A stretch of DNA of 64,000 nt from assembly GCF_015767265.1 (NCBI RefSeq), contig NZ_JADPIB010000005.1:62001-126000 (forward strand). Reading direction: 5' to 3'. Each line of letters begins with the position of its first letter. Positions within the stretch are counted from its first letter, which is position 1. This document shows, one piece after another, positions 36,140 to 44,434 of the stretch. A model generated the notes under the pieces. The model was not told the origin of the DNA, searched no databases, and worked only from the letters and a program-made list of their open reading frames with translations. The position numbers and the translations under genes are program-made. The stretch comes from Aureivirga marina. GTDB taxonomy: Bacteria; Bacteroidota; Bacteroidia; Flavobacteriales; Flavobacteriaceae.

Positions 36140-39100
36140 AATCTTCTTCTTCATTTTTTTGCTCAATAATCGCTTGTTCTACTTCTTCTCTTGTTACTTT
36201 TTGACCTGTCCAAATTCTCTTCGTAAATACTTTTATACTATTAGAAACAGAAAGTAAAAGTGGTAACATTAAAAGTGTTAATAAAGTAGCAACTGTAATT
36301 CCATAAGAAATTGAAATTGCCATTGGTTTTAAAAACTGTGCTTGTCTACTTTTTTCTAATAATAAAGGAGCTAAACCTGCAACTGTTGTCAAAGAAGTCA
36401 AGAAAATTGCTCTAAAACGAGAAACTCCAGCTTTGTAAAGTGCATCGTTAAATTTTTCTCCTTCTTTTAGATAACCATTGAATTTTCCAATTAAAACCAA
36501 ACCATCATTTACCATAATTCCGACCAGTGCAATAATTCCTAACCAAGAAAGAATATTAATAGAAAATCCATGAACAAAATGTCCAACTACAATTCCAATC
36601 ATTGAAAAAGGAACCATCAAAATCAATAATAATGGTTGCACATACGAACGGAATGTAAAAGCAATTACAATATATATTAAAGCTAAAACAACTATTCCAG
36701 CCGATTTTGCTGTAGAAACAGTTTTATTTGCTTCTCTACTTTGCCCTTCATATAAAACAGTAACATTTGGATTTTCAGCTAAAAGTTGTGGCATAATTTC
36801 CGTACGAATTTCTTGTAAAATTTCTGTTGCGGAATCATCTGGAGATTGTAAATCTGCTGTCACTTGAATTTCTCTTTTTCCATTTAAGTGATTAATAGAA
36901 ACTTCTCCTCTTTCGATTTCATATGTTGCTATTTCACGGAAAGGAACTTTTGTATTTAGTGGCGTGTTAATCCACATATTATCTAAATTCTGAATTGAAG
37001 AACGGTTTTCTTTATCATAACGAACCCAAACTTTAATTTCATCTTGTCCTCTCTGAAAACGTTGTGCTTGAAAACCGAAGAAACCATTACGAACTTGACT
37101 CATCACAGTTTGTAAATCTAAACCAAGCGCATAAGCATTATCTTTTAAATCAATTTTAATTTCTTTAATTCCTTCTGGATCATTATCTGCAATATCTTTT
37201 AATGAACTATTTTTTAATAATTCTGCTTTTAATCCATTTTTTACAGCTGTTAATTCTTTATTATTATTACTTAAAAGAGAAATCGCAACAGGACTTCCTC
37301 CAAAGTTTCCTCCAGAACCAAAAGTTAAAGATTCCACTCCTGCAACTCTTCCTGTCGCTTTACGAATCGCATTTGTAATTTCTGGTGAAGAAAAATCTCT
37401 TTCCTCTCCAGGTAATAAATTTACTTTTATAGAAGCATTCGAAGCTCCAGGACCAATTCTTTTAATTGTATTTTGAACAACTTGTAAATTTCCTGTTTGT
37501 TTTTTCGTAAAATCATCATTCACACGCCAAACTGCATCTTCAATTACAGAAATAATCGAATCTGTTGTTTTTTCATTTGTTCCTTGTGGCATTTTAAGAT
37601 TAATCGAAACACGATCACTTGCAATAGATGGGAAGAAAGAAGTTCTTACAATTCCTCCTCCAATAGCTCCAACACTTAAGATTAATAAAGTAATTGGAAT
37701 TGCAAATCCTAAAAACTGATTTTTCAAAAAGAATTTTAACACAGGTCCATATACACGAACTCTGATAACATCAATAAATCTTTCTCCATAATGATTTAAT
37801 CGTTCAAAAAGCATTACAAGTGGATTCTTTCCTCTTGCTTTATTTTTAGATAAAGCTTTTGAATGTGCAATATGTGCAGGAAGAATAATTAAAGCTTCAA
37901 TAAGCGAAACGGCTAATGTTAAAATTACAACAGAAGAAACTTCACTAAAGAAATCAGCGATTCGACCATCTAAAAAGAAGAAAGTTGAGAATGCAAGAAT
38001 TGTTGTTAAAATTGCAGAAATAATTGGTGGAATTACTTCCATGGTTCCATCAATTGCAGCTCGTACAGGCGATTTTCCTCGTTCATAATGTTGGTAAATA
38101 TTTTCTCCAATTACGATAGCATCATCTACTAAAATACCAAGAACGATAATCATTCCGAAAAGGGAAAGTACATTAATTGTAATATCTAATTGCGCAGCGA
38201 AAATAAACATTCCTAAAAAGGCAACTGGAATTCCGGCTGCAACCCAAAAAGCCAAATGTGGATTTAAGAAAATCGATAAAAAGAATAAAACTAAAATTAC
38301 TCCCATAATTGCATTTTCCGTCAATAACATTGTTCTCTGTTGTAAAGTAATTGAAGCATCATTTGCAACATCTAAACGAATATTATCATGTGTTGCATTA
38401 AATTCTTCTATATAATCTTTAATTTTTGCAGCACTACTTAATAAATCTTCATTATTTGTATTACTTACACCAACTTCAATAGAAGCATTTCCATTAAAAT
38501 AAACACGATCTGGGTTTTCAGACCAAGTGTCCGAAACAGAAGCAATATCTTTTAAACGAATGGTATTTCCGTTTGGTTCTGAACGAACAATTAAGTTTAA
38601 TAAATCCGCACCATAATATTCACGATTACTAGCACGAATTAAATAATCCTCAGAACTTGTTTTAATTTGTCCACCTGTAACAAGAATATTTGTATTTCTT
38701 ACCGCATTTGAAACATCGTTAAATGATAAATCATAAGCTCTTAATTTTGCTTCATCTAAAGCAATTTCAATTTCTTCATCAGGAAAACCTCTTAATTCCA
38801 CTTGTGAAATTCCTTCCATTCCACGAATATCATTCTCAATTTTCCTTGCATAATTTTTTAGAGAAGCCAATGAAACATTATTTCCGCTTACATTAAAAGT
38901 AATTGTTTCACGAATATTTTCAATTTTAGCAATAATTGGTGGCTCCATTCCTGTAGGAAAAGACGGAACTCTGTCCACTGCATTTTTTACATCAGAAAGA
39001 ACGACATCAATATTTTTTCCTCGTTCAATTTCAATCGTAATTTGTGCGCTATTTTCATTTGATACAGAAGTAACACGATCAATCCCGACAATTCCTTTTA

Positions 39101-39314
39101 AATTATCTTCAATTTTTAATACAACTCCCTCTTCCATTTCTTCGGGAGAAGCTCCAGGATATGCAACATTGATACTGATGTTTCGTGATTCCGTTAGTGG
39201 AAAGAAAGACGATTTCATTGAGAAAACACCAATCAATCCAAAAATAATAAATGCCCACATCAATACATTTACAGCAACTGGATATTTGATAAAATATGCT
39301 ATAACTTTCTTCAT
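36129..39314 (-). CDS. RND efflux transporter permease
   Basis: A 1061-residue inner-membrane RND pump, the usual length. TM1 at residues 10-30, TM2-6 at about 340-480, TM7 at about 535, TM8-12 at about 860-1030. The proton-relay Asp pair is in TM4 (ILVDDAIVIGEN). The second half contains the matching GIMVNDGLVLIGKFN. Porter loops carry PGASPEEMEEGV. It extrudes substrates with proton influx through the HlyD-type adaptor and TolC channel. The AcrB-type Phe-rich cleft cannot be judged, so drug, metal or fatty-acid substrate is unresolved. Second-to-last gene of the marR operon. Confidence 0.95.
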   Translation of the reverse strand: MKKVIAYFIKYPVAVNVLMWAFIIFGLIGVFSMKSSFFPLTESRNISINVAYPGASPEEMEEGVVLKIEDNLKGIVGIDRVTSVSNENSAQITIEIERGKNIDVVLSDVKNAVDRVPSFPTGMEPPIIAKIENIRETITFNVSGNNVSLASLKNYARKIENDIRGMEGISQVELRGFPDEEIEIALDEAKLRAYDLSFNDVSNAVRNTNILVTGGQIKTSSEDYLIRASNREYYGADLLNLIVRSEPNGNTIRLKDIASVSDTWSENPDRVYFNGNASIEVGVSNTNNEDLLSSAAKIKDYIEEFNATHDNIRLDVANDASITLQQRTMLLTENAIMGVILVLFFLSIFLNPHLAFWVAAGIPVAFLGMFIFAAQLDITINVLSLFGMIIVLGILVDDAIVIGENIYQHYERGKSPVRAAIDGTMEVIPPIISAILTTILAFSTFFFLDGRIADFFSEVSSVVILTLAVSLIEALIILPAHIAHSKALSKNKARGKNPLVMLFERLNHYGERFIDVIRVRVYGPVLKFFLKNQFLGFAIPITLLILSVGAIGGGIVRTSFFPSIASDRVSINLKMPQGTNEKTTDSIISVIEDAVWRVNDDFTKKQTGNLQVVQNTIKRIGPGASNASIKVNLLPGEERDFSSPEITNAIRKATGRVAGVESLTFGSGGNFGGSPVAISLLSNNNKELTAVKNGLKAELLKNSSLKDIADNDPEGIKEIKIDLKDNAYALGLDLQTVMSQVRNGFFGFQAQRFQRGQDEIKVWVRYDKENRSSIQNLDNMWINTPLNTKVPFREIATYEIERGEVSINHLNGKREIQVTADLQSPDDSATEILQEIRTEIMPQLLAENPNVTVLYEGQSREANKTVSTAKSAGIVVLALIYIVIAFTFRSYVQPLLLILMVPFSMIGIVVGHFVHGFSINILSWLGIIALVGIMVNDGLVLIGKFNGYLKEGEKFNDALYKAGVSRFRAIFLTSLTTVAGLAPLLLEKSRQAQFLKPMAISISYGITVATLLTLLMLPLLLSVSNSIKVFTKRIWTGQKVTREEVEQAIIEQKNEEEDYED

Positions 39315-39326
39315 GTTTTCTATTTA

Positions 39327-40436
39327 TTATTTAGTTTTTGGCATCACTTTCATTCCTTCAATCGCATTCGGAATTGGTTTAGCAATCACTGTAGAATTTT
39401 CTTCTAATCCTTTTACAACAACAGTTTCTTTATTATAAAAAACAGGTGTAATTTCTTTTAGTTTTAAAACATCACCTTCTAAAACAAAAATTTTAGTTTT
39501 GTCTACAAGTAAACTTCTTTCAACAACAAAAGCATTTTCTTCTTCTTTTCCTTTTAAAGAAGCTTCCAAATACATTCCTTCTCTTAAATCATCTCCAGAA
39601 ACTTCAATGTAAGCAGTAACTGTTTGTGAATTTTGGTCAATTTTCCCATTAATTCTTACTACTTTTCCTACCCACGTTTTTGTATCTTCCAAATTTTGAA
39701 GTTCTACTGTATTTCCAACTTTTAAGAAAGAAGCAAAAGAAGCATTTACAGCAACTTCCATTTCGTAAGTAGTTGGATTAATAAATTCACCTAATTTTTG
39801 ACCAGTTCGAACTAAAACTCCAGGATTTACAAGAGATTCTGTTAGAATTCCATTAAATGGAGCTCTAATTATATATTTAGAAAAACGTTCTTCTAGATTT
39901 TTTACATTATAATATAAAGCGAAAACATTTCTACCAGAGATAAAAAATTTCTCTTTATCAGAAGTTGTTTCTGGAAGTTTAGGAATGGTTCTATTAATAT
40001 TGATAGATTTCAAATAGCTTTCCCATTTTTGGAAATCATTTGGAAAATCTAAACGAATATCAGGCATAATTGCAGTTAAAGCATTAAAGAATTTACTTCT
40101 TTCAGAACGTAAGTTTGCTTCATGTTCATCACTATTAATTCGTAAAATAATATCTCCTTTTCTGAATTTTGTTCCAGCCTTAAATTCTTTGCTAGAACCT
40201 TCAAAGATTCCTTGTACTTCTGAAAACAATTCAATTTTTTGTTTTGCAATGATGCTACCATTTACATCTAAAATGATCGGAACAGTTTTATTTTCCACCA
40301 CTTCTGTAAATGCAATTGGCAATTGAATTTTAGGCTGAGGTTTTACTTTTTTATTAGAAGCAATAAGTGTTTTTGCAACAAAATAAGCCGCAAATACCAA
40401 TAAAACACCTAGTATGATACTACTATACTTTCTCAT
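39327..40436 (-). CDS. RND pump periplasmic adaptor (HlyD family)
   Basis: A 369-residue membrane-fusion protein. One N-terminal anchor helix (ILGVLLVFAAYFVAKTLI), lipoyl half-motif (QGIFEGSSKEFKAGTKFRKG), a shortened helical hairpin, second lipoyl half (FNGILTESLVNPGVLVRTGQ, 20 residues) and beta-barrel/membrane-proximal domains. It links the RND protein to the TolC channel. It begins inside the last 14 bases of the marR gene and ends 12 bases before the RND start, so it is tightly in the operon. Confidence 0.93.
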   Translation of the reverse strand: MRKYSSIILGVLLVFAAYFVAKTLIASNKKVKPQPKIQLPIAFTEVVENKTVPIILDVNGSIIAKQKIELFSEVQGIFEGSSKEFKAGTKFRKGDIILRINSDEHEANLRSERSKFFNALTAIMPDIRLDFPNDFQKWESYLKSININRTIPKLPETTSDKEKFFISGRNVFALYYNVKNLEERFSKYIIRAPFNGILTESLVNPGVLVRTGQKLGEFINPTTYEMEVAVNASFASFLKVGNTVELQNLEDTKTWVGKVVRINGKIDQNSQTVTAYIEVSGDDLREGMYLEASLKGKEEENAFVVERSLLVDKTKIFVLEGDVLKLKEITPVFYNKETVVVKGLEENSTVIAKPIPNAIEGMKVMPKTK

Positions 40437-40884
40437 TGTTTGTTTGATTAAATTCTTTAATGTTAGTTTGAAGTTTTTGTAAAGTTTTAATTGTTGTGAC
40501 TATTTCTTCTTCTGAAATATTTTTTTGTAATAATTCAATCACCAATTCCATTACAGGAAGTGATTTTTGATATATTTCATTTCCTTTCTCTGTCATAAAA
40601 ACCAAATTGACACGACGATCATTTTTTGCAGCTTTTCGCTTGACAAAACCTTTTTTTTCCATCGTTTGAATCAAACGAGTTAAAGAAGTTTTATCTCTTT
40701 CTGTGATATAAGCCAAATCGTGCTGTGGAACACCTTCCAATCCAGAAAGTTTAATCAACAAAACCCATTGCTCTCTTGTCAATGGAATTTCGTTCTCTTG
40801 AAATCGATCATTGATAAAACAACCAAGTAATTTTCCTGTCTTTCCAACCCATGGAAGAATCGTATGTTCAAATATCATTTTCAT
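40423..40884 (-). CDS. MarR family repressor of the efflux operon
   Basis: A 153-residue MarR regulator (start ATG 40884, MKMIFEHT; the TTG at 40899 is within the promoter). Winged-HTH at about 50-110: LTREQWVLLIKLSGLEG, DLAYITERDKTSLTRLIQTM and the wing KNDRRVNLVFMTEKG (D-x-R-x3-x-x-T-x-x-G, the family signature). It likely represses its own operon and is relieved by a pump substrate. Its stop codon overlaps the adaptor start by 14 bases. A perfect palindrome lies upstream. Confidence 0.92.
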   Translation of the reverse strand: MKMIFEHTILPWVGKTGKLLGCFINDRFQENEIPLTREQWVLLIKLSGLEGVPQHDLAYITERDKTSLTRLIQTMEKKGFVKRKAAKNDRRVNLVFMTEKGNEIYQKSLPVMELVIELLQKNISEEEIVTTIKTLQKLQTNIKEFNQTNNEKV

Positions 40885-40896
40885 GAAGTTTTGACG

Positions 40897-40904
40897 CAAA
40901 TTTA
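40897..40904 (-). promoter_or_regulatory. -7 box of the marR-efflux operon
   Basis: Minus strand TAAATTTG, exact TAnnTTTG, only 13 bases before the ATG at 40884, so the transcript would have a leader of a few bases. Confidence 0.55.
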
Positions 40905-40921
40905 TCCTATTGGTTTAATTA

Positions 40922-40935
40922 GTTGCATATGCAAC
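40922..40935. promoter_or_regulatory. MarR operator palindrome
   Basis: GTTGCATATGCAAC is a perfect 14-base palindrome, 17 bases upstream of the -7 box, where the -33 element should be. TTGC-N4-GCAA cores are known for MarR-type proteins. Binding here would exclude RNA polymerase. Confidence 0.65.
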
Positions 40936-41552
40936 CATGTTAAACTTTTCTTAAGATTTTTTACATAAATGTTCGTCGAAAAATATTGCCATTTGGTATG
41001 GAAAAATCCTGTGAAAATTTGTTTTTTAGTAAATCTGATAAAATGAAGTTTTATTCTAAAAAAGAAATTTCGATAGTTTTTTGGAGATTTTAAGTTAATT
41101 ACTCTTTCCTTTCGAATATAATTATGTTTAAGAAATTCAAAAACAAGAACGAATTATATTTAAAATAGTTTTATGATTAATTGAAAAATCAAAATGAATA
41201 TTTATTATTTGTTACAACTGAAAAGATCTAAAAATTGGAAAGAAATGAATCTAAAAATTCAAAATTAGATTTTTAAAAAATTATTCATTAATACACCTTT
41301 TATATAAAGAAATAAAAAAACATTGCATTCACTTTTTAAAAATTCAAACACAAAGAACTAATTTAGAAATTAATATCTCTGAATTGGGTATATTTCTTCA
41401 AAATAAAGAAAAACCATATATTTTTACAGGAATAACGGAAATTGATGTAACGGAAATCTGGTAACCGTGAGAAATTTCACCATTTTCAACTATTTCACAA
41501 GAAAGTCACATTCTGTAATTTCGTTGACGTTAAAAAGAAAAAGTATTTTTAA
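40936..41552. other. Long intergenic region with a possible gene relic
   Basis: About 600 AT-rich bases between the divergent marR and UbiA-like genes. A frame without start codon is open for 69 codons at 41255-41464 (for example NISELGIFLQNKEKPYIFTG, ending EIW and stop) and has a protein-like composition; a 24-codon ORF precedes it at about 41193. This could be the end of a decayed gene or chance. No tRNA or strong hairpin seen. Confidence 0.3.
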
Positions 41553-42449
41553 ATGGCACGAAGTATTGTTTTGACATTTTTTGACACACCAAAGTTTATT
41601 TTAAACGAATTAAAATTGCTTTGGAATTTCACTAAAAGAGATTTATTATTGGGCGTATTTTCGACTTCAATTTTCATGTCTGCTGCTGTATTCTATGATT
41701 TTGAGAACGCAAATCTTTCAAACTTTTTTATTGGAATTCTTTACTTTTCCCTTTATATCTACTCTAATGCAATTTTAAGTCAGATTTATAAAAATGAAGA
41801 AGAGAAAATTACATTGCCTAGTTTACCAACTTCGATTAGGAAAATTACGAAAGAAGAAGCATGGCAACGTTATATTGTTTTCAGTTTAATCTTTATATTT
41901 TTAGGTTGGCATCTAAAAATTTTAAGCTGGACGGCTCTTTGGATACTAGTAACATTTTGGATTAACGCAAAAGGTGGAGATAAACATTGGTTTACAAAAA
42001 ATATAATTGCCAAAGGATTAGGAACAATCACACAATTAATTCCAGCATGGCTTATCATTCAAAACGATACTTCTCCATTAATTTATTGGGCTTTTATTAT
42101 TTCCATTTGGGTTGCTTTTACAAGTGTTTTAGATGACTTTAGAAATATAAAAGTAGATTCTGAAAATGAAAGAAAAACATTACCAATTATTTATGGAGAG
42201 AAAAAAGCAAAATACATCACGACAGCATTTTGGACAATTATGATGTTTTCAGTTTGTTTTACAATGTATAATCTAAATACAGATCCAAACAACATTAAAT
42301 TTATCTTGCTTTTTACAGTTATTGCTGTTTTACATTTATTTATTATCACAAGAATTTTAATCGTAAAAAATATAGAAAAACATAGAGTAACATTTTATTT
42401 ACAATGTGCTCTATACTGTGTACTATTACTCGGTGCATTTCTGGTTTAA
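41553..42449 (+). CDS. UbiA-like membrane protein
   Basis: A 298-residue polytopic protein, about nine helices, resembling UbiA-family prenyltransferases. The second Asp-rich motif is present as D194-D195-FRNIKVDSENERKTLPI (shortened), where D195, D202 and Arg/Lys-Thr-Leu-Pro match the family. The first motif, usually N-D-x-x-D-x-x-x-D, is degenerate: N72 is kept but acidic residues are E82-E84 (YKNEEEKITLPSLP). Loss of the first motif would weaken Mg-diphosphate binding, so classic prenyl transfer is doubtful; cyclase-like or other lipid reactions occur in the superfamily. Monocistronic. Confidence 0.7.
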   Translation: MARSIVLTFFDTPKFILNELKLLWNFTKRDLLLGVFSTSIFMSAAVFYDFENANLSNFFIGILYFSLYIYSNAILSQIYKNEEEKITLPSLPTSIRKITKEEAWQRYIVFSLIFIFLGWHLKILSWTALWILVTFWINAKGGDKHWFTKNIIAKGLGTITQLIPAWLIIQNDTSPLIYWAFIISIWVAFTSVLDDFRNIKVDSENERKTLPIIYGEKKAKYITTAFWTIMMFSVCFTMYNLNTDPNNIKFILLFTVIAVLHLFIITRILIVKNIEKHRVTFYLQCALYCVLLLGAFLV

Positions 42450-42932
42450 TTATAATTTATCTCAAATTCAATCAATTCGATTGCTATGTAATCAAGCGCA
42501 ATCAAAACCACTTAGTTAGCTTTTGAAGGAGAATTTATTGACGTCAAATATTCTAAAAATTTATTCTTTGTAATTCTAATTCAATAGATTCAATTTCAAA
42601 AGCTTTAATGTGGTTAAATTATTTTCTTCATTTCGATTTGCTCCATAAAAAAAGGGCAAAACTCCAAATTGGTTTCACCCTCATAAGACATAAACTCTTA
42701 CTAAAACCACTTATTTTAAAGTGATTTTCCTTTTACATAAAATAAAAGTCAAATTGGCTAACTCTACAATTATAAATTCAAAAAAACCTTATTAATTTTT
42801 TTAATTTATTTTCGGTACAATAGTATGAAAAACTTTTTTATGAAATGTACTTTTTTTCAAATAAAGCTAAGGAAAAAGGTGATTTTACAACGACTCTAAA
42901 ACCACCTTATTCCTTAACCATCTCTACTAGAT
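42450..42932. repeat. Non-coding stretch with repeated AAAACCACTT blocks and hairpins
   Basis: Between two converging genes. The block AAAACCACTTA occurs at 42504-42514 and 42703-42713, and AAAACCACCTTA at 42899-42909 region. The second pairs with AAGTGATTTT (42719-42728), and the third with AAGGTGATTTTA (42876-42887) in a 19-base inverted repeat with two mismatches (42869-42887 and 42897-42915). No ORF. The last hairpin may end the M50-like gene transcript. Confidence 0.4.
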
Positions 42933-43550
42933 TCACAATATGTTTTTCAATAGAAAGAATGAAATAATTATGGCAACTATACCAATAATCCCTCCTATTT
43001 TCAAAGTTTTAGATTTATCTAATGTTATGATAAATTTTCGATTAAAATTATACGCTTCATAACTTGGTTCTCCAAATAAATGTCGAATAATTACAGGTAA
43101 TTCTATAATACTTGCAGTTACAACATATCCTATTGCACCAGATTGAATAGCAACATTTCCGTAACTATTTCCATCCAATAAAAACAAAAAAAGAAACATA
43201 ATTAACCAATGCGCAAATGTCCCTCCCCAACCTAAAGCAGCAAATTGTTTCTCATTGTTCTTCTCCATATCATATTCGAAGATTTTACCAAATTTGGAGA
43301 TTGGATACAAATGACAAACTGCTCCATAATATTTAGTTGCGAAATAATGTCCCCATTCATGCAGGAATCTACAAATTATATAGCCGGAAAAAATTCCTAC
43401 TAGAACACTGGCACTATCAAATAAAATGGAATTTGAAGTGATAGACAAGTTGTTTATATACTTCCAAAAAACCAAAATTAGAAATGTCAGAATAACATCT
43501 CTAATCATTAAACCTATTAAATTAAGTGTAGTTTTACTTTCAAAGATCAT
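42933..43550 (-). CDS. Minimal M50-like membrane zinc peptidase candidate
   Basis: A 205-residue membrane protein with about five helices. It has the zinc motif H64-E-W-G-H68 (RFLHEWGHYFATKYYG) in a transmembrane segment, as in site-2-type (M50) intramembrane proteases, followed by a loop with PISKFG. The usual downstream NxxPxxxLDG third-ligand motif is not seen; a late acidic or Asn residue (PVIIRHLFGEPSYEAYN) may play that role, or the protein may not be a protease. It lies 83 bases downstream of a Crp/Fnr-type gene on the same strand, with its own -7 box (43571-43578). Confidence 0.65.
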   Translation of the reverse strand: MIFESKTTLNLIGLMIRDVILTFLILVFWKYINNLSITSNSILFDSASVLVGIFSGYIICRFLHEWGHYFATKYYGAVCHLYPISKFGKIFEYDMEKNNEKQFAALGWGGTFAHWLIMFLFLFLLDGNSYGNVAIQSGAIGYVVTASIIELPVIIRHLFGEPSYEAYNFNRKFIITLDKSKTLKIGGIIGIVAIIISFFLLKNIL

Positions 43551-43570
43551 CGTGTATTAATTTTCTATTA

Positions 43571-43578
43571 CAAAGTTA
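43571..43578 (-). promoter_or_regulatory. -7 box before the M50-like gene
   Basis: Minus strand TAACTTTG, an exact TAnnTTTG match, 20 bases before the start codon. A matching -33 element was not seen. Confidence 0.4.
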
Positions 43579-43632
43579 TTTTAGTCTTTACAATAAAAAT
43601 TTACCTTTTGGTAAAAAACGATGCTATTATTG

Positions 43633-44175
43633 TTAATTTGCTCTAATTCTACTTAAACTTTGCTGTGTAATTCCTAAATAAGTTGCAATATGTCCAAGAG
43701 AAGCTTTTTGAAAAATGGTAGGATATTCTTTTAATAATTTCTCATAACGTTCTTTAGCTGTTTTCACTCTAGTTTCAATCAATTTATCACTTAAATGCAA
43801 TGTAATTTCAATTAACATATTCATCAAACTTTCTTGAACAGCAGGAGTCGTCTTTCTAATTTCTTCAAATTTTTCTTTACTAATCACTTTTAAAACAGTG
43901 TCTTCCAAAGCTTCCATGCAATAAATACTTGATTGTCCTTTCACAAAACTTGATAAAATTCCTGCCATATCACCTTTATCAGAAAACCATTGTGTAATTT
44001 CATTTCCTTTAGAATCTAAAAAATAAATACGAACAAAACCTTTTTCTACATAATAAAAATGTTGGTGAATTAATCCAATTGGACTAATTATTTCTCCTTT
44101 TTTAAAATATTTTTCCTCAGCATTTCCGAATATTTTCTCTATAAAATCTGAATTATTTTTTTTGTGTTTTAACAT
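43633..44175 (-). CDS. Crp/Fnr family regulator (cyclic-nucleotide-binding fold)
   Basis: A 180-residue regulator. N-terminal cNMP-binding beta-roll (about 15-120): KYFKKGEIISPIG, HFYYVEKGFVRIYFLDSKG, MAGILSSFV, then the long dimer helix and a short C-terminal HTH (KASLGHIATYLGITQQSLSRIRAN, shortened: HIATYLGITQQSLSRIR). The usual Arg-Ala cAMP-contact pair is absent, so another ligand or none is likely, as for most Bacteroidota members. Promoter TAATTTTG at 44201-44208. The downstream M50-like gene may be its target. Confidence 0.9.
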   Translation of the reverse strand: MLKHKKNNSDFIEKIFGNAEEKYFKKGEIISPIGLIHQHFYYVEKGFVRIYFLDSKGNEITQWFSDKGDMAGILSSFVKGQSSIYCMEALEDTVLKVISKEKFEEIRKTTPAVQESLMNMLIEITLHLSDKLIETRVKTAKERYEKLLKEYPTIFQKASLGHIATYLGITQQSLSRIRAN

Positions 44176-44200
44176 TTTGTAGTGATACTTACTTTTTTTA

Positions 44201-44208
44201 CAAAATTA
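44201..44208 (-). promoter_or_regulatory. -7 box of the Crp/Fnr gene
   Basis: Minus strand TAATTTTG, exact consensus match, about 26 bases before the ATG at 44175. Confidence 0.45.
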
Positions 44209-44367
44209 ATGCTTTACATAAAATAAAATTTAATCTTCTATTCATCAAAAGATTATCTATTTATAATTTAATAAAAAAACTAAAGAATTTTTCATAATAT
44301 AATTTAAGAGAAATATTTTTTTTTGAAATATTATAAAAATTAAAATATTTTATTTTATTATTGCAAA

Positions 44368-44398
44368 TATTAGTTTTTTATACGTTATAAAACTAATA
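44368..44398. promoter_or_regulatory. Inverted repeat upstream of lpxD
   Basis: Perfect 10-base arms TATTAGTTTT (44368-44377) and AAAACTAATA (44389-44398) around an 11-base TTATACGTTAT-like core. It lies 37 bases before the lpxD start and between divergent genes; it could be a regulator site or a leader hairpin. Confidence 0.4.
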
Positions 44399-44434
44399 AG
44401 ACAGACTCACTAACTAATTCATATACCCCACGGA

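Noticed and set aside
42450-42932. Possible tRNA or small gene in the gap between the UbiA-like and M50-like genes
   Set aside because: No cloverleaf, no GTTCGA-type T loop and no open frame; only AT-rich repeats.
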